Shown: positions 1 to 10,571 of the stretch, piece by piece
Numbering within the stretch: the first letter of the stretch is position 1
Layout of the letters: each line of letters starts with the position of its first letter
Notes under the pieces: model-generated
The model's database searches: none
Told to the model about the DNA's origin: nothing
What the model saw: the letters and a program-made list of their open reading frames with translations, nothing else
NCBI GenBank assembly: GCA_050084985.1
Contig: JBITNC010000001.1
Location: 8,742,001-8,806,000, forward strand
Direction of reading: 5' to 3'
Source: Nageia nagi
Lineage: Eukaryota; Pinophyta
Length of the DNA stretch: 64,000 bases
Position numbers and translations under genes: made by a program

Positions 1-604
1 GGAAGAGACTATTTTGCCTTGTAAAGTTTTATCCGGTTAAAAGAGCCCCTATATTTTCCAGAGAGTTTTTGTCTTATATCATAGCTGATACCTCTTAAAA
101 CCAAATTAAATATGGAGATTTTCATAATGAAGGTGGTTAGCAATTTTTTTATTTTATTATGGGGTTTTGGCTATACAAGGAGGGGTATGAGGGCATAGAT
201 GCATATGGAAACAATTGAGCAAAAGTGCTAGAATTGTTTTTAGGGGGAGATTTTGTAGAGAGGAAGATTTTATAAGATGGAGATATTATGTTGCATTGCT
301 AAGAGAGAATTGTAGGAGGATGTTCTTAGCGACATTTGTGAAGTCCATATTGGAGATATTATGTATCACACCTTCGAATTAAGGAAGCTTTTAGTTGATG
401 TTGGGGTTTTATTCTCGAAGGAAGGGTTTCCCCAAGGTATATCGGTGTCTCAATTTGTGGGTGATGTTCTATCTTTCTTAAATTTTCATTTTCTTATGAA
501 GTGTCCTAAATGTCTTCATTTTTTTCAAGCACTTAGAATTAAGTGTGGAGTGATTCTAAACTAAGGGAAATATTAAAATTATTTTCAAAAGAGTTTATGG
601 ATCA
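1..604 (+). repeat. Element A 5' LTR, 3' part only
   Basis: This matches 11470-12069 over its length with scattered substitutions and small gaps, clearly more diverged than the LTR pair of element B. The likely end is at 604 (ATCA), just before the primer-binding site. The TATA box seen in the other LTR (TATAAAAGG) is changed here to TATACAAGG near 174. Confidence 0.85.
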
Positions 605-608
605 TGTT

Positions 609-620
609 TGGTATCAGAGT
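609..620 (+). other. Element A primer-binding site (initiator tRNA-Met)
   Basis: TGGTATCAGAGT lies four bases after the LTR end. It is complementary to the 3' end of plant initiator tRNA-Met except at the last base shown. Confidence 0.85.
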
Positions 621-701
621 TCATGTTTATGATCATGTTGGGAATGTGATTATTTTGAGCTAACATTGCTTATGAGAGTTTCTTTTACCAAATATTATTG
701 C

Positions 702-1680
702 ATGATTACTAGATCAAGGAGCAAGAAGGGAGAAGGTGAATTAGTAGAGCCAAATCTAGAGCTTGGATTAAGGATTTGGGCTAGAGAACAAATAAGCCAA
801 CTCCACCTCCTCCTTTGGAAGAAACAAATGTTGCACAAGAGATCAAGGAACTTAAAGACATGTTCCAACAAATGATGGTTCAAATGGGAGCAATTCAACT
901 TAAAACCATGAAGCAAGGTGGAGAAGGACCAAGTAAGGATCTTTAAGACATCAAAGGCGATAATGTTAAACCTAAGAATGGTAATGTTAGTATATCATTT
1001 CTTAAGAATTCATCACTTAAGTTAGAGGTAAAATTTGATGTACCTATATTTGATGGAGAAATCAATGCTGAAAAACTTGATTATTGGCTTAAGCAAATTG
1101 AAGTCTATTGTAGAGTTCAACAAATTAATGATGATAGAGAAATGATTCAATTGACTACTTTGAAGTTAGGCGGTAATGCTCTCATTTGGTGGGAGAGTCA
1201 TTCATAATCTAATTTCTATGAACTTGACTACATATGAAAGGAGTTTGTAGAATTGCTAAGAGACCAATTCTATCCACTTGGGTATAGAGCAAAGACAATC
1301 ATGGAGTGGCAACAAAGTGTTCAAGACTACACTACAGAATTTTGCAAGAAAGCCAAGGTGCTAGATATATCTTTGGATACTCAAGATACTCTCTTTAAGT
1401 AGATTGATGGTTTATATAGCTATTTGAGGCATACACTTTTGATGTTTAATCCTATAAATTTAGATCAAGTGTGTGTGCAAGAAACTCATTTAGAAGCTAG
1501 AGGTAAAAATGTACACGATGGTAGAGAGAATAAGAAGTTCAATCCTAAGCATAATTTTCATAAAGGAAAAGGGAAAAATAAAACTCACAAAAAGACTACT
1601 TCTACACTACGTAAAGAAGATGAATCTAATTGTTGTCCACCTTGTTAAAAAGTAGGACATCTTGAGGCAAAATGTTGGAA
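702..1680 (+). pseudogene. Element A gag (retrotransposon capsid), broken
   Basis: Starts at a methionine followed by ITRSRSKK. After a frame change near 780 comes a helical segment (KELKDMFQQMMVQMG) and a retrotransposon gag domain containing GGNALIWWESHS and KEFVELLRDQFYP, the hallmark of the gypsy gag family. A basic linker ends in a damaged zinc knuckle, CCPPC, stop, KVGHLEAKC. In-frame stops lie near 943, 1207, 1237, 1400 and 1647. The product would have packaged element RNA. Assignment to gypsy gag is firm; it cannot be translated whole. Confidence 0.8.
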
Positions 1681-1681
1681 G

Positions 1682-2395
1682 TTGCATCCTGAAATTCATC
1701 TTAAAAAATATTCAAAAGATAAGAAAACTACAAATACTATTCAAGTAGATGTAGAAGATAAATTAGATACCGATGAAAGGCTTGCTTGTATGGCTTTGCA
1801 AGGGGATTCTAAATCACATGAGGAAAGTAAAAGGATAAAACTTTTTCATTGTAAAGTACAACTTAAAAGAACATGTATTGATGCTTTGTTTGATCTAGGA
1901 TCTCAAGCTAACTTAATTGCAAAAGAGGATGTAAAGAATCTTGAGTTGCCTACAAAACCACATCCACATCCTTACCCATTAGGTTGGGTACATGGTGATG
2001 CTAAATTGCAAGTAATAAGACAATGCAAAATAAGGTTTTCTATTGACATCAATTTTAGTGATGAAGTTGTCTTGGATGTTGTGCCTTTGGATATATGTGG
2101 GATTGTCTTGGAAAGTCCCTATTTGTATGATAGAGATGCATATTTCTATAGGCGAAAAAATAAGTATAGAATCCTTAAGGATGGCATAGCTTATATGATC
2201 AAAATTCATCAAAGTAAAAAGAATGTATCTCTCATCACTGCAAGGCAAGTGAAAAGACTAATCAATGCAAGTCAAAGATTTGTTCTTGTAGTGGTAAGAT
2301 CTCAAGATAAGAAGGTTGACATCATCCATGCTTTTGAGCCTCAACATCGAGATGCGGTAAAGAAAATCATAATAGAATTTGATGATCTTTTTTAG
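1682..2395 (+). pseudogene. Element A protease region, broken pol
   Basis: A 237-codon open stretch in the same frame as the RT that follows. It contains the aspartic protease segment CIDALFDLGSQANLIAKED, in which the usual D-S/T-G triad reads D-L-G, so the enzyme would probably be dead. Downstream strands include VVPLDICGIVLESPYLYDRD, typical of the C-terminal part of gypsy proteases. Two stops (TAG at 2393 and 2405) separate it from the RT. The family call rests on motif and position. Confidence 0.75.
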
Positions 2396-2416
2396 GAACC
2401 ATAGCATTTAACTCCT

Positions 2417-3073
2417 ATGAGAGATATTCAACATGAGATTCAGTTGCAAAAAGATGCTACACTTCCAAATATTAGCTTGTATCATCAATCAGTTATGGAG
2501 AGTGAAGAAATCAAGAAGCAAGTTGAATACTTGCTAAATCAAGGAGTCATACTCCCAAGCACTTCATCATGTGGATCACCCATTATTTTGGTACCAAAGA
2601 AAGATGATTGTTGGTGCATGTGTGTTGATTACAGATCTCTTAACAAGATAACAGTAAAAAATCAATATCCCTTGCCTTATATTGATGATCTCATGGATCA
2701 AATTCAAGATGTTATGTTCTTTACAAATTTAGATCTTATAAGTGGTTATCATCAAGTTTGTATGAAGGAAGAGGATATTTGGAAAACTACATTCAAAACT
2801 AAACAAGGATTGTTTGAATGGTTAGTTTTACCATTTGAGTTATGCAATGCACCAACTACATTCATGAGAGTTATGAATGAGGTATTGAGACCTTTCATTG
2901 ATACATTTGTTGTGTATCTAGATGATATTCTTGTATACAATAAAATATGGAATGATCATATGATGCACATAAGAAAATTATTTGAATTACTAAGGAAAGT
3001 AACACTCTTGTTGAGAATGTCTAAATGTGATCTTTCTATGAAGGAATTAGTCCATCTTGGGCACATAGTTTAA
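2417..3073 (+). pseudogene. Element A reverse transcriptase domain, broken pol
   Basis: A Ty3/gypsy reverse transcriptase: PIILVPKKDD, VDYRSLNKITVKNQYPLP, FTNLDLISGYHQV, and the catalytic box YLDDILVY at about residues 167-174 of this stretch. It is preceded by the usual VEYLLNQGVILPSTS. A TAA at 3071 ends it just before the RNase H connection. The catalytic aspartates are kept, but the flanking stops break the polyprotein. The RT would copy element RNA into DNA in cytoplasmic particles. Confidence 0.88.
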
Positions 3074-3103
3074 GGTGGCCAACTAAATATAGATCCTACA
3101 AAA

Positions 3104-3695
3104 GTGGAGGCCATCATGAATTGGCCAAGGTCCACTAATGTCATAGAGACTAGGATTTTCCTTGGAACAGTTCAGTATCTTGGAAAGTTTATTACTAACT
3201 TTTCATATATTGCTTCACCACTTCATGCTATCAAAGGAATTCATGGATTTCAATGGGGAGGAAAACAAAAAAATGCTTTTGATTTGTTGAAAAGAAAGAT
3301 CAACAATGCTCCAGTTCTTGCTTTGCCTAATCTTCAACAATCTTTTAAGATTGAGACCGATGCTAGTGACTATGCCATGGGAGCTGTATTATTACAGAAT
3401 AAACATCAGATATGTTACCATTTAGAGATGTCAATAGTGTGGTAAGAAACTACCCTACTTATAATAAACAGTTGTATGCATTGGTTCAAAGTATTAAAAA
3501 ATGGAAACATTATTTGGTAGGAAAAGAAACTATTATTCATACTGATCATCAAGCTTTACAGTATTTGCAATGACAATCTAAGTTGCAACAAACTAGGCAC
3601 TTTCGTTAGATGGGATTCTTGCAACAATTCTATTTGGTGATCAAGTATAAGAAAGGTACCCACAACAAGTATGCAGATGTGCTATCTTGACCACT
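3104..3695 (+). pseudogene. Element A RNase H domain, broken pol
   Basis: Continues in the RT frame: thumb and connection residues (RIFLGTVQYLGKFI), then the RNase H start FKIETDASDYAMGAVLLQ. The frame changes near 3440. After the shift come [10 protein letters not shown] and GTHNKYADVLS, the distal RNase H motifs, with stops near 3572, 3608 and 3688. The domain would degrade the RNA strand during reverse transcription; it is inactive as it stands. Confidence 0.8.
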
Positions 3696-3859
3696 AGTTT
3701 CCATAGTTGGGATAATTCTTCATTTAGTTCTTTAGTTCATGAAGGTTACAAAGAATAATATGTTGAAGATCCTGATTTCAAGGAAGTCTATCAGAGATTA
3801 GTTCAAGGTGATGATGATGGTAATGTTGGCTATCATGTGCATGATGACTACTTTTTCAC

Positions 3860-5172
3860 CTAGGTAAACTTTACATTCCTAGTAGTGAGAGAAATCATCT
3901 CATACGAGAAGCCCACACTTATCGTATTGCGGGACATTTTGGTGTTGGTAAGACTCTTGCTAATTTACAAAGATATTGTTATTGGCCTAGAATGTAAGAA
4001 CATGTATCCAACTATATTAGAGGTTGTGTTCTATGCAGTGTAAGCAAACCAAGTAATAGGAAGCTTGGTATGTACATGCCTTTACCAGTTCCTACATTAC
4101 CATGGGAGAGTATTTAGATGGATTTTGTGGGTGGTTTAACTTGTTCAAAAAGAGGTTATGATTACTTATTTGTGGTAGTTGATCATTTTAGTAAAATGTA
4201 TATTTTGATACCATGTAAAAATATGATCACTGGACAAGATGCAGCTAATATTTTCTTTAATAATGTATGGGTACATTTTGGTCTTCCTACTTCTATTGTT
4301 TCATACATGGATTCCATATTTGTTGGAAAGTTTTGGACATCTTTGTAGGAGAATATGGACACCAAATTAACAAGAAGTATTGCATTTCATCGATAGACAT
4401 ATGGATAAACCAAGATGGTAAATAGAACCATGGTACATCTTTTGAGAGGGTATTGTGGAAAGCATCTCAAGATATAGGATGAACATTCAGGCTACATTCA
4501 ACACGCATACAATCTCACTCTTCATTCATCCACCAACAAGACACCATTTAAGACATGTTTTGGCTACTTGCCAAAATCTCCTTTTGATGTGGCATTTTCT
4601 TCTTTAAGTGATGGAGATTCCAATATTCATAGTGAGGAGGAACATACAAAGAGGCTAATTGAGAGGATTTACTCAGTTCATCATAAGGTGCAAGAACAAT
4701 TGGAAAAGAGTCAAGCAAAGTACAAGAAAAGATTGTCATCATGTGGATCATAAATTTCAAGTTGAAGATCAAGTATGGCTTTACCTTAGTAAGGATAGAT
4801 TGCATGGTGTAGGAAATAAATTGAAATCATTTAGGTATGGTCCATTTATAATTATTACACAAATAAATGAGAATGATTTTTCGTTTGTATCTACCATCAT
4901 AGATGCAAATATATTTAGTTGTGAATGTGGAAAACTTGAAATTGTATGAAACAACATTAATCATAGATGAAGATGAGGAAGTTTTTATTTTACCTTCAAT
5001 TGATGATTTAGCTCCTGAGTATATGGTATTGGAAAAGGAGACTATATCATCTTGCAATGGCACATATGAAGTTTGGCATATTGGCTTGAAGGGCTCACAA
5101 CCAATAAAGGCCAAATCATTTGAGGTTGATCATGTGAGGGAACTATACCCTCAACTCATTTCTTCATATTAG
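3860..5172 (+). pseudogene. Element A integrase and C-terminal chromodomain-like tail, broken pol
   Basis: An HHCC zinc-binding region (HLIREAH, GHFGV, GCVLC) is followed by the catalytic core (MDFVGGL, DYLFVVVDHFSKM, then SYMDSIFVG) with stops near 3994, 4114, 4347 and 4395. Where the third catalytic residue (Glu before the VNRT motif) is expected, the sequence has Lys, a G-to-A type change. A tail follows (VWLYLSKDRLHGVGNK, LPSIDDLAPEYM, GTYEVWHIGLKGSQP, VRELYPQLI) resembling the chromodomain-containing C-terminus of plant chromoviruses. TAG at 5170 ends the frame, about 20 bases before element B. Confidence 0.8.
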
Positions 5173-5191
5173 ATGCTTTTGGGGACCAAAC

Positions 5192-5717
5192 TGTAGACAA
5201 CTCAGCATCAGATCCGTTTCACTCCATGTCACCTGGCTGAGGCGTTTTCCTTCCTTTTACACAGTTTAAGGGGCTGTAATGATTAAAGGCTATGCAGTTG
5301 GTGGCTACAGCAAGAATATGCTAAAACTATTTAATCTGATGAAGTAGTTGGTAACTGACCTGACAACGTAACATTTATAGTGGATGTGAGCTGTAAATAC
5401 TTTAATTACAAACCAACTTAAGTAGAGCATGAGAAAAAAGGGACTCCAGTCTAACTTCAGACGAGCTCCAGAAAAACTTCAGACGGGCTCCAGAAAGCGT
5501 CTAGCTCCAGAAAGCGTCTGGCTCCAGAAAGCGTCTAGCTCCAGAAAGCGTCTAGCTCCAGAAAGCGTCTAGCACCAGAAAGCGTCTGTAGTTTGGCTCC
5601 AGAAACTGTTTAAAGGTTTCTGAAATGTTTTGAAGCTCAAGGATTGTAATCTTGCTCCATAGTAATGCAATCTGTTATCTGATGTTTCAATATTCTGTAA
5701 TGGTCCAATTTTCTTCA
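5192..5717 (+). repeat. Element B 5' LTR
   Basis: Begins TGTAGACAACTCAGC and ends TTTTCTTCA. It matches 10024-10548 nearly base for base. It contains the six-unit 17-bp array at 5487-5588. No unambiguous TATA box was found. Confidence 0.95.
5487..5588 (+). repeat. Six tandem 17-bp units inside the element B LTR
   Basis: Six consecutive copies of GCTCCAGAAAGCGTCTA with only one- or two-base variation. They are present at 10318-10419 in the other LTR with the same unit number. Shorter relatives of the unit (CTCCAGAAAAACTTCAGAC and CTCCAGAAACTG) flank the array. Position in the LTR suggests a U3 or leader control region, but no function can be read from sequence alone. Confidence 0.9.
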
Positions 5718-5719
5718 TT

Positions 5720-5731
5720 TGGTATCAGAGC
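5720..5731 (+). other. Element B primer-binding site (initiator tRNA-Met)
   Basis: TGGTATCAGAGC, perfectly complementary to the 3' end of plant initiator tRNA-Met, lies two bases after the LTR end. Confidence 0.95.
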
Positions 5732-5824
5732 ATTGTTGGGTCTGAGCTGGCTTTGAGAAAGCCTGTGGCTTCTAGCAATTGCAAAAGTTGCTTGTAGTGT
5801 TTTGGTTTCTTGTTTGCAGGTATA

Positions 5825-8527
5825 ATGGCCAGCAACACAAGCTCATCCATTCCCATTCCAGAGTTTGATGGCAGTGACTATGGATATTGGAGCATCAAGA
5901 TACAAACTTTGCTCACTGGCAAAGATTTGTGGGATGTTGTTGATGATGGCTATGTAGAGCCAGCAGATTGGAGCTCTCTTTCTGCAGAAGATAAGAAAGC
6001 TATGAAGGAATGTAGGAGCAAGAACTCTCTTGCCTTGTCTCATCTCCAAGTAGCTCTTAATAGGAGCATTTTTCTAAGAATTGCAGGCTGCAAGACAGCC
6101 AAAGAGGCTTGGGCTGTGTTGAAGGCAGGATTCCAAGGGAGTGATCAAGTGAAGGAGGTAAAATTGCAAATTCTAAGGACAGAATTTGAGAATTTAAAAA
6201 TGAAGGAGAGTGAAAAAGCTTCAGATTATTGTGTTAGAGTGAAAGAGATTGTGAACAAAATGCTAACTCTTGGAGAGACCTTGGAGAAGGCCATTGTAAT
6301 CAAAAAAATTCTGAGATCTCTTACCAAGAAGTGGCATCACATTGCTGTGATATTGATGGAGACAAAAGACCTCTCTCAAATGGAGATAGATTCTCTCATT
6401 GGCTGCCTAATGTCTCATGAAGAAATGGTTGATGATGAACCAGTCCAATCCAGTAAAGAGGAGAAAGCCTTTGCTGCAAAAGAAGGTGATTCTAGCTCAA
6501 ATGGACAAGGTAGAGGCAGAGGTAGAGACCAGCAAAGAGGGAGAGGTAGAGGTAGAGGAAGAGGAGGCCATTCCAACACAAGAGGAAGAGGTAGAAGCAA
6601 TGGTGACAAGAGGAATGCTCAATGTTACTACTGCAACAAGTATGGGCATTATGAGAGGGAGTGTAGAGCAAAACAAGCGGCAAATGGTGATGGAAAAGTG
6701 GTAAATTTTGGAGAGGAAGAAGAGTATGATGAAACTCTCTTTCTTTCCATGGAGGAGACAGCCAATATGGCTGAAGCAAAACAAGAGGAGACTTGGTTGT
6801 TGGACTCTGGATGTTCAAACCATATGACTGGTAAGGGGGAGCTACTTTCATCCATGGACCATTCCTACAAGTCAAGTATCAAGCTTGGCAATAATTCTGC
6901 AATTGAGGTGGCTGGTAAAGGCATGCTTGAGGTGCCTACCAAGCATGGGATGAAGAAGATGCACAATGTGTATCACACTCCGGATATGGCTCATAGTTTG
7001 TTGAGTATTGGGAAAATGTTGGAAAATAACTACAAGCTAGTCTTTGATGAGGGTAAGTGTGAAATTTTTGATAAGAACCATGGGCATAAGTTAGTTACTA
7101 CTGTTAAAATGTCTCCAAATCGTTTATTCCCATTGAAACTTGGAAAAAAGGGGGATAACATTCTTGCAAATGTGGCTGTTAAAGATGAGTCTTGGTTATG
7201 GCATCTTAGATTTGGACATGTAAATTTCAGTAGTTTGAAACTATCTCATAAGCTAGTTCATGGTTTACCTCTTGTTGAAAATCCAAAATCAGTTTGTGAA
7301 GGTTGTGTGTTGGGCAAGCAAACAAGGCAGAAATTTGATCATGGGAAAGCATGGAGGGCCTCATTCCCACTACAGTTGGTTCATACTGATTTATGTGGAC
7401 CAATGCAAAATAAAAGTCTTGGTATGAGTTCTTATTTTCTCACCTTCATTGATGATTTTAGTAGAATGAGTTGGGTCTATTTTTTGAAGCATAAAGATGA
7501 AGCATTTGAGTTTTTTAAAGAATTCAAAGAGATGGTTGAGAATGAATGTGAACATAAGATTAAATGTGTGAGGAGTGATAGAGGAGGAGAGTATTCTTCT
7601 ACTGATTTTTCTAAGTTTTGCAAGCAAAATGGTATCAAAAGACAGTTTACTACAGCCTATACTCCTCAACAAAATGGTGTGGCAGAGAGGAAGAATAGAA
7701 CTCTCATGGAGATGGCAAGATGTTTGATGCAATCCAAAAAATTGCATTACATGTATTGGGCTGAAGCAGTAAAGACAGCAAACTACATCTTGAATAGGTG
7801 TTCCACTAGTGCTGTTGATGGCAAGACCCCCTATGAGGCTTGGTATGATAAGAAGCCTACTGTCCGGCATTTCAGAGTTTTTGGGTGTTTGGCATATGCT
7901 CATGTGCCAAAGGAGCATAGAAAAAAGTTGGATGCAAAGAGTGAACCATGTGTGTTCCTTGGATATAGTGATGAGAGTAAAGCATATAGGCTTTACAACC
8001 CCAAAACCAAGAAAATGCTTGTCTCCCGGGATGTCATTTTTGAGGAGGGGAAAGTGTATGGACAGCAGCAAAAATGCATTGTAGACATTGGAGGAGGAGT
8101 GAACAGCCATGAAGATACTTCACAAGCAAAGAATGTGCAGCCCAAGAGATCAAATTCTCTTCCAAACCTCCAAGTGGTGCCTCCAAGTCCTCCATCAAGT
8201 CCATCTCAAAGCTCAAAATCCACTCCAAGCTCACCTTCAAGTGGTGGCTCTCCAAATGTGATCCAAGAAGTGATGAAGACCAAGAGAGGTAAAAGACACT
8301 TTCAAAATCATCCTCCTTCTCAAGTTTTAGATCAAAATTTCCATAAAAGACTATCAAGAAGTCAATTTCATGAAATGGAGAAGTTTGTTAAGCAATTTAG
8401 CAATATGGAACTTGATGATGATCCAAAGGGTGAGATGGTGAACTATGCTTTGTGTGCAGTCCCAAATACTAATATTTCTTTTTTTGATCCATCTTGTTAT
8501 GAGGAAGCTTGCACCAAAAATGTGTGA
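5825..8527 (+). CDS. Element B gag-protease-integrase part of the copia polyprotein, ended by a TGA
   Basis: I place the start at the ATG opening MASNTSS; an in-frame ATG lies five codons upstream. Domains in order: UBN2-type gag (FDGSDYGYWSIKIQTLL, residues ~15-200), an Arg-Gly-rich RNA-binding stretch (~222-258), CCHC knuckle CYYCNKYGHYERECRAK (~266), aspartic protease WLLDSGCSNHM (~323), pre-integrase zinc domain (WHLRFGH to CEGCVLGKQTR, ~459-500), and integrase core with D in HTDLCGP, D in VRSDRGGEY and E in NGVAERKNR, 35 residues between the last two (DD35E). A Ser/Pro-rich linker follows. TGA at 8525 stands where related proteins have Trp before VKAMQEEL, so the RT portion is cut off unless the stop is read through. 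Confidence 0.93.
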   Translation: MASNTSSSIPIPEFDGSDYGYWSIKIQTLLTGKDLWDVVDDGYVEPADWSSLSAEDKKAMKECRSKNSLALSHLQVALNRSIFLRIAGCKTAKEAWAVLKAGFQGSDQVKEVKLQILRTEFENLKMKESEKASDYCVRVKEIVNKMLTLGETLEKAIVIKKILRSLTKKWHHIAVILMETKDLSQMEIDSLIGCLMSHEEMVDDEPVQSSKEEKAFAAKEGDSSSNGQGRGRGRDQQRGRGRGRGRGGHSNTRGRGRSNGDKRNAQCYYCNKYGHYERECRAKQAANGDGKVVNFGEEEEYDETLFLSMEETANMAEAKQEETWLLDSGCSNHMTGKGELLSSMDHSYKSSIKLGNNSAIEVAGKGMLEVPTKHGMKKMHNVYHTPDMAHSLLSIGKMLENNYKLVFDEGKCEIFDKNHGHKLVTTVKMSPNRLFPLKLGKKGDNILANVAVKDESWLWHLRFGHVNFSSLKLSHKLVHGLPLVENPKSVCEGCVLGKQTRQKFDHGKAWRASFPLQLVHTDLCGPMQNKSLGMSSYFLTFIDDFSRMSWVYFLKHKDEAFEFFKEFKEMVENECEHKIKCVRSDRGGEYSSTDFSKFCKQNGIKRQFTTAYTPQQNGVAERKNRTLMEMARCLMQSKKLHYMYWAEAVKTANYILNRCSTSAVDGKTPYEAWYDKKPTVRHFRVFGCLAYAHVPKEHRKKLDAKSEPCVFLGYSDESKAYRLYNPKTKKMLVSRDVIFEEGKVYGQQQKCIVDIGGGVNSHEDTSQAKNVQPKRSNSLPNLQVVPPSPPSSPSQSSKSTPSSPSSGGSPNVIQEVMKTKRGKRHFQNHPPSQVLDQNFHKRLSRSQFHEMEKFVKQFSNMELDDDPKGEMVNYALCAVPNTNISFFDPSCYEEACTKNV

Positions 8528-10072
8528 GTGAAGGCTATGCAAGAGGAGCTTCACTCCATAAACAAAAATGACACTTGGGAACTTTGTGAGTTGCCCAAAG
8601 GAAAGAGGTGTGTGGGCTCCAAGTGGGTCTACAAGACCAAGTACAACAGTGATGGTACCATAGAGAGACACAAAGCAAGATTGGTTGCTAAAGGCTTCAC
8701 ACAAAAACATGGTGTAGACTTTGAAGAGACTTTTGCACCGGTTGCAAGGCAAGAAACAATAAGGTTGCTCCTTTCAATGGCTGCCCAAAACCATTGGAGT
8801 GTCTACCACATGGATGTGAAGAGTGCATTCTTGAATGGTTACTTGGATGAAGAGGTTTTTGTACAGCAACCTCAAGGTTTTCAAGTGCAAGGCAAAGAAC
8901 ATCATGTGTACAAGCTTAAGAAGGCCCTGTATGGTCTTAAGCAAGCTCCAAGAGCTTGGTACACTCGCATAGATGGATACTTTCAGAATTTTGGACTCAT
9001 GAGGAGCAAGAATGAGCCAACACTCTACATCAAGAGAGAAGGTAATCGGATTTTGCTTGTTTCTCTTTATGTTGATGATTTGATATATATGGGAAGTGAT
9101 CCCATCTTGAACAACAAGTTTAAGACTGATTTGATGAATGAGTTTGAAATGAAGGATTTGGGCCTTATGAGGTACTTTCTTGGCATGGAGGTCCACCAAT
9201 GTCAAGAAGAGATTTTTGTTTGTCAAAGCAAATATGCAAGGAACATGCTTTCTAAGTATGGTATGATGAATTGTACTGCTGTTCACAATCCTGTAGCTCA
9301 TGGTGAGTTGCTTTGTAAGGATGATGGTGCTCCAAAAGCAAGTGTGACAGAATTTAGAAGCATTGTTGGTAGCCTTATGTTCCTTTGCAACACTAGGCCT
9401 GATATACAATTTGCTGTCTCTTTGGTATCTAGATACATGAATGATCCTTCTATTTTGCATTTGAAGGCTGTAAAACGTATTTTGAGGTATGTCAAAGGTA
9501 CCATTGGTTATGGTCTTCACTACTCTCATGTTGAAAAGTTTAAGCTTGTTGGTTTTAGTGACAGTGATTGGGGCAGCAATTTGGATGATAGGAAGTCCAC
9601 TTCTGGGCAATGTTTCTCACTTGGTTCAGGAATGATAACATGGAGTTCTAAGAAGCAATCTACAGTTGCTCTCTCTTCTTGTGAGGCTGAGTATATAGCC
9701 CTCACCGCAGCTAGTGCACAAGCCTTATGGCTAAGGAAACTACTTGATGAAATTGGTGAGAAACAACATGGACCAACAATTCTTTACTGTGACAACCAAA
9801 GTGCCATTCAGTTGGCACATAATCCCATCCACCACAGCAGGTCAAAGCACTTCCAACTCAAGTACCACTTCATTCGTGACATGGTGGAGAAGAACCAAAT
9901 TGAGCTTCACTATTGCAACACCAAGATCAACTTGGCTGATATTTTCACAAAAGGTGTTGTCAAAGCTCAGTATGTGATGCTCAGAGACTCCATGGTGAGT
10001 CCTCTTTGCATCAAGGGGGAGAATGTAGACAACTCAGCATCAGATCCGTTTCACTCCATGTCACCTGGCTGA
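8528..10072 (+). pseudogene. Element B reverse transcriptase-RNase H, separated by one stop from gag-pol
   Basis: Same frame as the preceding stretch, continuing straight after the TGA; it has no start of its own, so I treat it as the severed C-terminal half. RT motifs: [29 protein letters not shown], the domain's [22 protein letters not shown] and catalytic LYVDDLIYM at about residue 182. RNase H follows with [18 protein letters not shown] and [11 protein letters not shown] carrying the acidic residues, and [10 protein letters not shown] near the end. The frame runs about 16 codons into the 3' LTR before TGA at 10070. Without the single TGA the polyprotein would be about 1,415 residues, a usual copia length. 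Confidence 0.92.
10013..10023 (+). other. Element B polypurine tract
   Basis: AAGGGGGAGAA immediately before the 3' LTR, the expected plus-strand primer. It overlaps the 3' end of the pol frame. Confidence 0.9.
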
Positions 10073-10548
10073 GGCGTTTTCCTTCCTTTTACACAGTTTA
10101 AGGGGCTATAATGATTAAAGGCTATGCAGTTGGTGGCTACAGCAAGAATATGCTAAAACTGTTTAATCTGATGAAGTAGTTGGTAACTGACCTGACAACG
10201 TAACATTTATAGTGGATGTGAGCTGTAAATACTTTAATTACAAACCAACTTAAGTAGAGCATGAGAAAAAGGGACTCCAGTCTAACTTCAGACGAGCTCC
10301 AGAAAAACTTTAGACGGGCTCCAGAAAGCGTCTAGCTCCAGAAAGCGTCTGGCTCCAGAAAGCGTCTAGCTCCAGAAAGCGTCTAGCTCCAGAAAGCATC
10401 TACCACCAGAAAGCGTCTGTAGTTTGGCTCCAAAAACTGTTTAAAGGTTTCTGAAATGTTTTGAAGCTCAAGGATTGTAATCTTGCTCCATAGTAATGCA
10501 ATCTGTTATCTAATGTTTCAATATTCTGTAATGGTCCAATTTTCTTCA
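10024..10548 (+). repeat. Element B 3' LTR
   Basis: 525 bp, TG...CA, matching 5192-5717. The differences seen by eye are mostly G/A or C/T, plus one base lost from an A-run and one G-to-C in the last 17-bp unit. It is followed by the target duplication CAAAC. Confidence 0.95.
10318..10419 (+). repeat. Six tandem 17-bp units, copy in the element B 3' LTR
   Basis: Same six-unit array as in the 5' LTR. Units five and six carry changes (GCATCTA and CCACC) not present in the other copy. Confidence 0.88.
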
Positions 10549-10562
10549 CAAACGCTCCCTTA

Positions 10563-10571
10563 GTGGGGAGG
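10563..10571 (+). other. Element A polypurine tract
   Basis: GTGGGGAGG directly before TGTGATAC, the start of A's 3' LTR. It lies only ten bases from the element B insertion point. Confidence 0.75.

Larger units (their letters stand above)
5192..10548 (+). mobile_element. Element B: nearly intact young Ty1/copia LTR retrotransposon
   Basis: Complete structure of 5,357 bp: 526- and 525-bp LTRs with TG...CA ends, initiator-Met primer site, gag-pol frame, polypurine tract, and a perfect 5-bp target duplication CAAAC at 5187-5191 and 10549-10553. It was inserted in the + direction into element A, between A's integrase and its polypurine tract. By eye the LTRs differ at about seven substitutions and one single-base gap, so the insertion is fairly recent. 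The only coding lesion seen is one TGA at 8525. Order protease-integrase-RT-RNase H identifies Ty1/copia; I do not assign a lineage. Confidence 0.96.

Noticed and set aside
361-564. Open frame near the window start
   Set aside because: It lies entirely inside the element A LTR and is not kept in the other LTR copy.
4903-5172. A possible envelope-like gene after the element A integrase
   Set aside because: The sequence is the integrase C-terminal tail with chromodomain-like residues; there is no signal peptide or membrane segment.
5720-5731. Matches to tRNA sequence at several sites (609, 5720, 21969, 28510, 41078)
   Set aside because: Only the 12-base complement of the initiator tRNA-Met 3' end is present; these are primer-binding sites, not tRNA genes.
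5843-6875. Minus-strand open frames opposite the element B gag
   Set aside because: Shadows of the real + strand gag; the low-complexity Pro/Leu composition comes from the Arg-Gly-rich stretch read backwards.
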